NCBI GenBank assembly: GCA_903903205.1
Contig: CAIUXU010000337.1
Location: forward strand, 1 to 8,540
Reading direction: 5' to 3'
Source of the DNA: an uncultured Syntrophobacterales bacterium
GTDB taxonomy: Bacteria > Desulfobacterota > Syntrophia > Syntrophales > UBA5619
Length of the DNA stretch: 8,540 nt
Shown here: positions 1 to 5,543 of the stretch, in pieces
Layout of the letters: each line of letters starts with the position of its first letter
Position numbering within the stretch: position 1 is the first letter of the stretch
The notes under the pieces: generated by a model
What the model saw: the letters and a program-made list of their open reading frames with translations, nothing else
Told to the model about the DNA's origin: nothing
Databases searched by the model: none
Translations under genes and position numbers: made by a program

Positions 1-273
1 CAGGAGGCTGAGGAACGCAACCGGGTCTCCCGGGCGACAGCGTCCCTTCGGGAGAAGCTGTCCGCAACCGAAGGGCGGATCGCCCTGCTGGAGGCCAAAA
101 AGAGGGAAAACGAACAGACCCTCTGTGAACCGGAGATCTACAAAGATCCGGAACGAATACGGAATCTCGGCCAGGAGATCAAGGTCGCCGACACGGAGCT
201 GGAAGACCTCTACTACCAATGGAACGACCTGACGCTGAGAATCGAGGTGCTCGAAGAATCCCCGCAGGGGTGA
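1..273 (+). CDS. ABC-F family ATPase, C-terminal end (partial)
   Basis: This is the last 90 codons of a gene that enters from the left edge, open in frame 1 and ending in TGA at 271-273. The visible part is highly charged and helical, rich in Glu, Arg, Lys and Leu. It has the layout of the C-terminal coiled-coil domain of ABC-F proteins (Uup/EttA/YheS type): a first charged helix, a hinge of the form EPEIYKDPER near residues 44-53, then a second helix carrying LEDLYYQWNDL. ABC-F proteins are soluble twin-ATPase proteins that act on ribosomes or nucleic acid rather than in membrane transport. The ATPase domains lie outside the window, so the subfamily cannot be set. The last codons and stop lie inside a hairpin (255-289). 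The gene converges on the helicase gene, leaving 50 bp between the two stops. Confidence 0.78.
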   Translation, partial: QEAEERNRVSRATASLREKLSATEGRIALLEAKKRENEQTLCEPEIYKDPERIRNLGQEIKVADTELEDLYYQWNDLTLRIEVLEESPQG

Positions 274-289
274 GCCTGGCGGGGATTCT
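255..289 (+). terminator. Hairpin spanning the ABC-F stop codon, possible terminator
   Basis: A perfect 11-bp inverted repeat pairs 255-265 with 279-289 (AGAATCCCCGC with GCGGGGATTCT). The loop can add three more pairs (266-268 with 275-277). The ABC-F stop codon (271-273) lies in the loop. Only a weak T-rich stretch follows on the plus strand, and there is no T-run on the minus side. It may therefore be a poor intrinsic terminator, or an RNA 3'-end stabiliser between the convergent genes. Confidence 0.5.
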
Positions 290-323
290 GTCTGCAAATA
301 TCCTGTGAATCAGCGGAGATGTT

Positions 324-1649
324 TTATCTCGCCTTGGATGCGCCTTGATATTGCGAGAATCCTTCCAGCGATCTTCCGCCGCTCCGGCGTCCCGAAGGCC
401 GTGCTGCCCCATGTGAGGAACTATTCCCTCTTTTCACCGGGGCATATCCGGAAACCCTTGGCGCTCTTCTCTGCCCGACGGAATTTCGGGGTCGGTCGGC
501 CGCATCGCTGCTGCCCGATGGCGCTGGCACGTTGTAGTCAAAACCTGTTAGCGTGCGTCTTTCGATTCTCTCCCCGAGCACATGCTCGATGTCCCCCACG
601 AAGGCCCTGTCCTGGGGTGTCACGAAAGTGAAAGCATCCCCTGTCTTCGCGGCTCGGCCCGTACGGCCGATCCGGTGCGTATAGGCATCGACAGTGTCGG
701 GCATGTCGTAGTTGATCACATGGGATATCCCGGAGACATCGATCCCGCGGGCGGCGATGTCGGTGGCCACGAGAATCTGATATTTTCCTTCCCGGAAGCC
801 GCTGAGCGCATCCTGGCGACGGTTCTGGGAGAGGTTTCCCTGCAGCGACGCAACCGGAAAACCGGCCCGTTTCATCTGCTCGGCGACGCGTGTCGTGCGG
901 TGCTTCGTACGTGCAAAGACCAGCACCGACCCGGTGTCCGTCCGCTCGATCAGCTTCATCAGCAGGGCCGTTTTGAGATGCGGCTCCACCGGATAGAGGG
1001 CATGGGAAACCGTGGATACGGGCGTTCCCGTCCCGACCCGGATCGTAACAGGGTCTTTTAGCACCTCCCCGGACAGCTTCCGGATGTCTTCCGGCATGGT
1101 GGCGGAGAAGAGCAGCGTCTGCCGTTTGACAGGCAGCTTTTTGATGATCTTGCGGATGTCCGGCAGAAAGCCCATGTCGAACATGCGGTCCGCCTCGTCG
1201 AGCACCAGAACCTCGACATGGGAAAGGTCAATTTCACCTTGGTCCGCGAGGTCGAGCAGGCGTCCCGGACAGGCCACCGCGATTTCGACCCCCTGGCGGA
1301 GCGACCGGATCTGCGGGTTCTTGTTCACCCCGCCGTAAATGGTAACGCTCCTGAGCTTGGTCGCCCGGCCCAGCCCGCCGATGGCTTCGTGGATCTGTTC
1401 CGCAAGCTCCCGCGTCGGCGCGACGACCAGCGCACGGATGTGTCTCCGCGGGCCGTCCATCAGGCGTTGCAGGATGGGGAGCGCAAACGCGGCGGTCTTG
1501 CCTGTTCCGGTCTGGGCGAGGCCCATAACGTCTTTGCCCTGGAGAATTGCGGGCATGGATTGAAGCTGAATCGGCGTCGGCGCCGTGTAACCCAGGGCTT
1601 CGATGCCCTTTTCGATCTGCGTGTGTAACTTAAACTGACTAAAACTCAT
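324..1649 (-). CDS. rhlE: RhlE-type DEAD-box ATP-dependent RNA helicase
   Basis: This 441-residue cytoplasmic RNA helicase unwinds short RNA duplexes using ATP; the family works in RNA decay, ribosome assembly and cold adaptation. All core motifs are visible: Q motif with F6, Y21 and PTPIQ (24-28); motif I AQTGTGKT (45-52); Ia PTREL (78-82); CPGR (127-130); motif II DEAD (151-154); SAT (182-184); motif IV LVFARTK (243-249); motif V ATDIAARGID (295-304); and motif VI HRIGRTGR (325-332). After about residue 370 comes a low-complexity tail rich in Arg, Ser and Gly, typical of RhlE and probably RNA-binding. The usual TPGR of motif Ib reads CPGR. The start at 1649 has AAGGA six bases upstream and overlaps the stop of the preceding small ORF as ATGA, so translation is probably coupled. 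The name rests on family similarity; RhlE and RhlB/SrmB-like proteins can be confused, but the tail and motif set favour RhlE. Confidence 0.93.
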   Translation of the reverse strand: MSFSQFKLHTQIEKGIEALGYTAPTPIQLQSMPAILQGKDVMGLAQTGTGKTAAFALPILQRLMDGPRRHIRALVVAPTRELAEQIHEAIGGLGRATKLRSVTIYGGVNKNPQIRSLRQGVEIAVACPGRLLDLADQGEIDLSHVEVLVLDEADRMFDMGFLPDIRKIIKKLPVKRQTLLFSATMPEDIRKLSGEVLKDPVTIRVGTGTPVSTVSHALYPVEPHLKTALLMKLIERTDTGSVLVFARTKHRTTRVAEQMKRAGFPVASLQGNLSQNRRQDALSGFREGKYQILVATDIAARGIDVSGISHVINYDMPDTVDAYTHRIGRTGRAAKTGDAFTFVTPQDRAFVGDIEHVLGERIERRTLTGFDYNVPAPSGSSDAADRPRNSVGQRRAPRVSGYAPVKRGNSSSHGAARPSGRRSGGRSLEGFSQYQGASKAR

Positions 1650-1774
1650 TCATTTTCCTTCGTCTCTTCGTCTTTTTTCTGTTGTTGCCGTTTGGCCATT
1701 TTCTCGCTCGCCTTTTTGATGCGTTCGAGCTCCTTTTGCCGCTTGATAAATTTGTCCTGGCCGGGTCTTGCCAT
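1646..1774 (-). CDS. Small charged 42-residue protein upstream of rhlE
   Basis: This short ORF begins at ATG 1774 directly after a strong AGGAGG (three bases before the ATG) and ends at TGA 1648-1646, which overlaps the helicase ATG by four bases. The product begins MARPGQDKFIKRQKELER, then continues as an almost uninterrupted run of Lys, Glu, Gln and Arg and ends KENE. It is predicted to be one long soluble helix or coiled coil with no Cys and no membrane segment. Similar tiny proteins opening with MARPG/MGR..KxxKRQKE are, as I recall, common near RNA-related genes in deltaproteobacteria and are annotated as hypothetical. The ribosome site, the ATGA overlap and the even charge pattern support a real gene. 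Its function is unknown; a role as helicase partner or RNA-binding peptide is only inferred from position. It is also the likely first gene of the rhlE transcript, whose promoter should lie between 1775 and 1835. Confidence 0.75.
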   Translation of the reverse strand: MARPGQDKFIKRQKELERIKKASEKMAKRQQQKKDEETKENE

Positions 1775-1778
1775 ATTC

Positions 1779-1783
1779 CTCCT
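1779..1783 (-). promoter_or_regulatory. Shine-Dalgarno (GGAGG core) of the small ORF
   Basis: Read leftward, the bases are CAGGAGGAAT followed by the ATG at 1774. The AGGAGG core sits only three to four bases before the start, slightly closer than usual, but it is the strongest ribosome site in this part of the window. It is the main evidence that the 42-codon ORF is translated and that ribosomes are loaded ahead of rhlE. Confidence 0.6.
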
Positions 1784-1834
1784 GTCCTTTCCGGGTTTTA
1801 CCCTGCCTCAGATTCCTGTCTATTTTTCAGGCGC

Positions 1835-1869
1835 AAAAAAACCCAGAAGCCTTTATTGCAGGCTCTGGG
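1835..1869 (-). terminator. Intrinsic terminator after the YgjP-like gene
   Basis: Read leftward, this is a ten-pair GC-rich stem (1869-1865 with 1846-1842 and 1864-1860 with 1852-1848, one bulged base at 1847). It has a seven-base loop (1859-1853) and is followed directly by seven consecutive T (1841-1835). This is a textbook rho-independent terminator. It sits 71 bp downstream of the peptidase stop and insulates it from the small ORF-rhlE unit, which must then have its own promoter in the roughly 60 bp that follow. Confidence 0.88.
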
Positions 1870-1939
1870 GAGGGGAGACAGCCAAAACCAAATCTGAAAG
1901 CGTAGGCCGTATAAACCTTTATGCCACCGATGTCAAGAA

Positions 1940-2704
1940 TTAGTTTTCCTCCACCCAGGCCGGAACCTGCTTCCAACTGTCGCGCATCCGTTTGTGAATC
2001 ACCCGGCATTCCGGTTCAATCCTGCTTAAAAGCGCCCAGAAGCGGGGGGAGTGGTTCATCATTACGGTGTGACACAGTTCGTGCAGCAGGACGCAGCGGA
2101 CCCAGTCGCGCTCCAGGAAGAGCAGCTTGAAACTGAGGCTGATTGTTCCTTTGGACGAACAGCTCGCCCAGCGCGTTTTCTGCCCCCGGATGATGGCCTC
2201 GCTGAACTTGAAACCGCTCTGCCCGGCGAGGCGGGCAAGCCAGGGAACCAGTTCTTCCCGTGTCCGGAGGTGCAGCCAGCGCTTCAGCGCCTCGCGGCAG
2301 GCGTCGTGGTCCTGAACAGCGCCATAGACGGTGATCCGCCCCGGCTGCTCGATGATCACCCTGACTTGCAGTGTATTTGTAGGGCGATACTCGATCAGCC
2401 ACGACTCCCCGAGGGCCGGAAGCCCAAGCGTCTCCGGCAGCACATCAACCGGCTTCCGGTCCATGGTCTCTGAAAGATCGGCGAACCGCCGAAGATGGGC
2501 CTCGATCCAGCTTCTCTTCTTCTCGACGATCGCCGGGATTCGGCGAAGATCATAATTTCGAGGGACCACCACCGTCAGACCCTCCCGGGCGGAGAGTTGC
2601 AGGCGGACACTCCGCGCCCGCGGGGAGGTCCGAATCCGGTAATCGACCCCCCTCTCCCGATCCAATCCCGGGCTATGACCCGCCAGCACATCGCTTTGTT
2701 TCAT
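1940..2704 (-). CDS. YgjP-like (DUF45/WLM-type) zinc metallopeptidase
   Basis: This 254-residue soluble protein belongs to the YgjP / M48-like metal-dependent hydrolase family. The zinc site HELCH is at residues 208-212 (two His ligands and the catalytic Glu209), followed by NHSPRFW with His218 as likely third ligand. The family signature RWASCS is at 178-183, just before a beta-rich TISLSFKL segment. The N-terminal part has the usual arginine-rich beta strands (RARSVRLQLS). In the family the motif is usually RWGSCS, so Gly is replaced by Ala here. Substrates of YgjP proteins are not well established. I chose ATG 2704 because GAGG lies six bases upstream and the protein then starts where the family does. 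The frame is open further to a GTG at 2866, but that extension is Cys- and Arg-rich with no family resemblance. The gene ends 71 bp before a strong intrinsic terminator and is divergent from the transporter gene. Confidence 0.87.
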   Translation of the reverse strand: MKQSDVLAGHSPGLDRERGVDYRIRTSPRARSVRLQLSAREGLTVVVPRNYDLRRIPAIVEKKRSWIEAHLRRFADLSETMDRKPVDVLPETLGLPALGESWLIEYRPTNTLQVRVIIEQPGRITVYGAVQDHDACREALKRWLHLRTREELVPWLARLAGQSGFKFSEAIIRGQKTRWASCSSKGTISLSFKLLFLERDWVRCVLLHELCHTVMMNHSPRFWALLSRIEPECRVIHKRMRDSWKQVPAWVEEN

Positions 2705-2914
2705 GTTCAGCCTCGCGCCTTGCCCCTTTCGCCCTCGCCCCCGATTTTCCGTCTCCTTTTTGCAGAACTTGCAGAGATAATCATTGTTTGACAGGCAACA
2801 TATCTTATGACAAGGTCTTTTACAATCTGTAATAAACAGGTTGCCGTGCAGAGGTGCTGAAGGCACACACCACAGCCATTTCTGAATATTTTTGGAAGGG
2901 AATTACCCGATACC
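2705..2914. promoter_or_regulatory. Divergent intergenic region, promoters not resolved
   Basis: This 210-bp gap lies between the leftward peptidase and the rightward transporter and must hold both promoters. It is pyrimidine-rich near 2705-2760 and AT-rich from about 2775 to 2840. A perfect TTGACA is present at 2788-2793, but the hexamer 17 bp later is CAAGGT, not a -10. TACAAT at 2821-2826 is a good -10 shape but has no -35 at normal distance. CATA-TCT-TATG at 2799-2809 is a short inverted repeat that could be an operator. TTGCAGA is repeated at 2760 and 2769. No start site can be fixed by eye. Confidence 0.35.
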
Positions 2915-3793
2915 ATGACGACCATAGCAATGATAGCGGTCATTGCGTCTGCCCTGTTTCATTCAGGCTATAACATGCTGATCAAGGCAAGCGATGAAAA
3001 GACACTCTTCATGTGGTCAATTTTCTCCGTCGCAGTTACCGCCGGTTGGGTTTCGGGAGGGTTTGTCGTGCCCGGGTTTTTCACATTTGAACCCACAGTC
3101 TTCCTGTTTGCCGCCCTCTCCGCGGCTTTTTTCACCGCCTATCATCTCGCAACGGCAAGGTCCTACTCCTCTGATGAGGGAGACCTTTCGCTGAGTTATC
3201 CGATGACCACCCTGGCCCCTCTTTTCATCCCGCTGTGGGCTTACCTCTATCTGGGAGACAGGCTGACGATCATGGTGCTTGCCGGTATCATCATTTCGAC
3301 GGCCGGCACCTTCTGCATCCAGCTTAAACCCTCGCTCGGCCGGGCAGGATTTAAAAGTGTCGGGCTTGGGAGCGGGGCTGTCCGTTTCGCCTTGTTAGCA
3401 AGTTTCCTCTATTCTTTCGGCGGCATATCGGACAAGGTCGGCGTGAGCTACAGGGGTTTTTACCTTTTCACCGTCTACCTGGTGACCATGATTTTTACCT
3501 ATTTTACATGTCTGGTTCTCTATAAGAATGACCTCAGAACCCGTGCGTTTCACTGTTATCGCCATTACCCCCTCCGTGTCCTGTTGGGAGGAATGTTCCT
3601 GTTCATTTCCAATATGTCCTATCGGTATGCCTTGCAGACAACGGATGTCAGTTATGCCGCCGGTGTTCGTCAGGTTGCAACTTTCTTTGCCGTATTAATG
3701 GGTGTCTTTCTCCTCAAGGAACCTTACGGACTCATCCGTTTTCTGGCAAGTTTCCTGATTGTCATGGGTATTGTCTTGATCAAGATCGGGTGA
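2915..3793 (+). CDS. EamA/DMT superfamily transporter
   Basis: This 292-residue inner-membrane protein has about ten hydrophobic helices (roughly residues 3-22, 32-53, 62-84, 91-112, 118-136, 153-173, 181-203, 221-241, 246-267 and 272-291). That is the 5+5 inverted-repeat layout of drug/metabolite transporters with two EamA domains. Family marks are the first-helix pattern FHSGYNMLIK (15-24), the LSYPMTTLAPLFIPLWAYLYLGD block (92-114, compare SP..P....l..lGE), and in the second half VSYAAGVRQ with the terminal LLKEP (266-270). Family members export or import small metabolites such as amino acids or nucleotide-sugar-like compounds; the substrate cannot be told from sequence. The start at ATG 2915 has GGAAGGG about 14 bases upstream, which is far. 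ATG 2930 (residue 6) is a possible alternative but would shorten the first helix. The gene ends 101 bp before the MucR-like gene with no terminator between them. Confidence 0.88.
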   Translation: MTTIAMIAVIASALFHSGYNMLIKASDEKTLFMWSIFSVAVTAGWVSGGFVVPGFFTFEPTVFLFAALSAAFFTAYHLATARSYSSDEGDLSLSYPMTTLAPLFIPLWAYLYLGDRLTIMVLAGIIISTAGTFCIQLKPSLGRAGFKSVGLGSGAVRFALLASFLYSFGGISDKVGVSYRGFYLFTVYLVTMIFTYFTCLVLYKNDLRTRAFHCYRHYPLRVLLGGMFLFISNMSYRYALQTTDVSYAAGVRQVATFFAVLMGVFLLKEPYGLIRFLASFLIVMGIVLIKIG

Positions 3794-3894
3794 TTGCTTA
3801 TTTTCCATATTTATCTTGCATCTGCCGGGAAAATACCTTAATAGGCACGCAGGCGTTACAAAATAAACCACCACCAACAAGGAGGATCTACAGT
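3794..3894 (+). promoter_or_regulatory. AT-rich leader of the MucR-like gene
   Basis: A 101-bp gap precedes the MucR-like gene. The first part (3794-3815) is AT-rich with several TA steps. A loose promoter match is TTGCAT 3816-3821, 17 bp, TAATAG 3839-3844, which is weak. GGAGG at 3881-3885, nine bases before ATG 3895, is a clear ribosome site and decides the start. MucR proteins elsewhere repress their own AT-rich promoters, so autoregulation is plausible but inferred. No terminator was found for the transporter, so read-through into this gene is possible. Confidence 0.4.
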
Positions 3895-4392
3895 ATGACT
3901 ACAGAATTAATCGAATTAACCGCGGACATCGTTATCGCCCATGCATCAGTAACCGAAATGTCGTCGGACGACCTGTTAAAGGAAATCAGGGCGGTCCATG
4001 CGACACTGGAAGGACTGGAACAGGTTAGAATTGAAATCCCAGTCCAGGAACCCAAGAAGCGAGGTAGAAAAGCAAAGGAAGTTCCTGCTGCCCCTGCGGC
4101 GCCGACGATGACCCTTGAAGAGGCATTCAAGCCGGACCAGGTTGCCTGCATGGTTTGCGGCAAAAAGGGCTTGACCACCTTGAAACGCCATCTCTCCGCG
4201 GCTCACAATTTGAAGCCTGGCCAGTACAGAAAGCAGTTCGGTATCCCCCAGGGCCAGCCGTTGGCAGCCACGGATTATATTGCGAAAACCCGTAAAGCTG
4301 CGTTAGACAGGGGACTGGGCGCCAAGATGGCTGCGGCAAGAGCGGCGAAAAAGGCGAAGCAAGAGCAGGTGCAGGCGCCGGTGCAGGAATAG
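3895..4392 (+). CDS. MucR/Ros-family zinc-finger transcriptional regulator
   Basis: This 165-residue DNA-binding protein belongs to the Ros/MucR family, which silences or regulates AT-rich promoters for surface polysaccharide, motility and virulence-type genes. The N-terminal 45 residues are an acidic helical region (LTADIVIAHASVTEMS..DLLKEIRAVHATL) typical of MucR and linked in the family to oligomerisation. A basic linker KKRGRKAK (54-61) resembles an AT-hook and is followed by a Pro/Ala stretch. The zinc finger has C85, C88, H99 and H104, spaced C-x2-C-x10-H-x4-H, one residue longer than the Ros finger as I recall it. It is followed by the conserved LKPGQYRKQFGIP block and a Lys/Ala-rich tail. 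The start at ATG 3895 is set by GGAGG nine bases upstream; the frame is open to 3790, but that stretch lacks family character. Ten bases separate its stop from the diguanylate cyclase, so the two are probably co-transcribed. Confidence 0.9.
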   Translation: MTTELIELTADIVIAHASVTEMSSDDLLKEIRAVHATLEGLEQVRIEIPVQEPKKRGRKAKEVPAAPAAPTMTLEEAFKPDQVACMVCGKKGLTTLKRHLSAAHNLKPGQYRKQFGIPQGQPLAATDYIAKTRKAALDRGLGAKMAAARAAKKAKQEQVQAPVQE

Positions 4393-4402
4393 AAAAAGCA
4401 GC

Positions 4403-5497
4403 ATGAAGCATTCTGTTGATAAGGACAAAATTGCCACTGTGTCCGGCAAGGTTCTGCGGACGATGTCGCAATACGGGGTATCGCTTTATCCTGAGAACTA
4501 CCATGTCTGGTTCGATTACGTCAGCGGGGTTAACAAGGACCTGGAAACGGATATCAACCGGATTGTCCGTGACGGGAAGCCCTTTTCCGACGAAATCAAC
4601 GAAGAGCTTTATCAAAGGCATTTCGGCAACGACGACTTGCAATTAAAGATCGTGGCCGATGCTCAAAAAGAGATCCAGAAGATCCTGAGGAATATCCTGG
4701 ATGAAATACTCTATACCCATGATTTCACGTCAGACTACCGGAACAAGCTCGAGGGATTTACGGCACAGCTCAATGAGGCGAAAGAGCTGGATGAAATTCA
4801 CAAGATTGTTTCCAGTATCATGCATGTGACGGCTGATGTCATGCAGGCCAGTGATCAACTCAAGGAGCATCTGGAGGAAACGACGAGCAACTCCGAAAAA
4901 CTCCGGCAGGAACTCGACAGGGCTCAGCATGAAGTTCTTATCGACTCGTTGACGAATTTATACAATCGTAAAGCTTTTGACAATAAGATCTCAGCTTACA
5001 TCAAGGCTTATCAGGATGAGCAAAAGATCTTTTCCCTCATTATGATTGACATTGACCATTTCAAAACATTCAATGACCAGCATGGACACCTGCTGGGAGA
5101 CCAGGTGCTGAAATTCATGGGCAAGCTCCTTTCCGAAGAACTGAAAGGTAAGGATTTTGTGGGCCGCTACGGCGGAGAGGAGTTTGTCATCCTCATGGAA
5201 GGCGCATCTCTGGAGAATACCTGCATTGTTGCCGACAGGATCCGCAAGAGCCTCACAGGCGTAAAGCTCAAATATGTAAAAACAGGTCATGTTTTGGGTA
5301 AAATCACCATCAGTGCCGGGGTCGCAACCATGAGGGCCAATGACACGGCGGAATCCTTGGTAAAACGCGCAGACGATGCCCTCTATCTGGCAAAGGGGAA
5401 TGGCCGGAATAACGTGAAATCCGAAAGGGACATGCCGCCTGGATATGGAACGGGGGAAATCATGACGGCTTCGGCCGTGAAATTTCTGAAAAGCTAG
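4403..5497 (+). CDS. Diguanylate cyclase, soluble, GGEEF
   Basis: This 364-residue cytoplasmic enzyme should make cyclic di-GMP from two GTP. The C-terminal GGDEF domain starts at D181 (DSLTNLYNR, 181-189), continues with IDIDHFKTFND (215-225), the active-site loop GGEEF (257-261), SAGVA (304-308) and ADDALYLAKGNGRN (323-336). The catalytic set is complete, so it should be active. The product-inhibition I-site is not canonical: five residues before GGEEF is KGKD (248-251) instead of RxxD. The N-terminal 170 residues are all-helical with no membrane segment or signal peptide. They carry a YPENYHVWFDYVSG motif (29-42) that I recognise from other soluble cyclases, then a coiled coil (about 115-178) likely to dimerise it. 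The start has almost no Shine-Dalgarno and lies 10 bp after the MucR stop, which suggests translational coupling. ATG 4463 is a weaker alternative start that would cut into the N-terminal domain. Confidence 0.93.
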   Translation: MKHSVDKDKIATVSGKVLRTMSQYGVSLYPENYHVWFDYVSGVNKDLETDINRIVRDGKPFSDEINEELYQRHFGNDDLQLKIVADAQKEIQKILRNILDEILYTHDFTSDYRNKLEGFTAQLNEAKELDEIHKIVSSIMHVTADVMQASDQLKEHLEETTSNSEKLRQELDRAQHEVLIDSLTNLYNRKAFDNKISAYIKAYQDEQKIFSLIMIDIDHFKTFNDQHGHLLGDQVLKFMGKLLSEELKGKDFVGRYGGEEFVILMEGASLENTCIVADRIRKSLTGVKLKYVKTGHVLGKITISAGVATMRANDTAESLVKRADDALYLAKGNGRNNVKSERDMPPGYGTGEIMTASAVKFLKS

Positions 5498-5543
5498 AGT
5501 TGTTTTTGTGATGGAATGACCGACGATCAAAAAGGGCAACACC

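Noticed and set aside
526..545. TGGCAC-like element suggesting a sigma-54 promoter
   Set aside because: The second half (TTGC at the required distance) is missing, and it lies inside the helicase gene.
2788..2816. TTGACA as the -35 of a sigma-70 promoter for the transporter
   Set aside because: The hexamer at 17-bp spacing is CAAGGT and neighbouring spacings are no better, so a confident promoter cannot be called.
2705..2866. 54-residue N-terminal extension of the YgjP-like protein back to GTG 2866
   Set aside because: It has no family resemblance, an odd Cys/Arg-rich composition and no ribosome site. The internal ATG 2704 has GAGG at the right distance and fits the usual family start.
3774..3785. 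Perfect 12-bp palindrome TCTTGATCAAGA
   Set aside because: It lies in the last codons of the transporter gene and has no loop or T-run. One or two such palindromes are expected by chance in a window this size.
3843..3876. CACGCA followed by AAACC upstream of the MucR gene, reminiscent of a c-di-GMP (GEMM-I) riboswitch
   Set aside because: Only fragments of the first half match. The second stem, the tetraloop/receptor and the downstream conserved half are missing, and there is not enough room before the start codon.
3790..3894. 35-residue N-terminal extension of the MucR-like protein back to ATG 3790
   Set aside because: GGAGG at 3881-3885 marks ATG 3895, where the family's N-terminus begins. 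The extension overlaps the end of the transporter gene and has no conserved features.
4127..4642. Long reverse-strand ORFs opposite the MucR, cyclase and REC-PAS genes (also 4991-5761 and 6634-7347)
   Set aside because: They are antisense shadows of well-supported genes, with no recognisable domains, no ribosome sites and unnatural composition.
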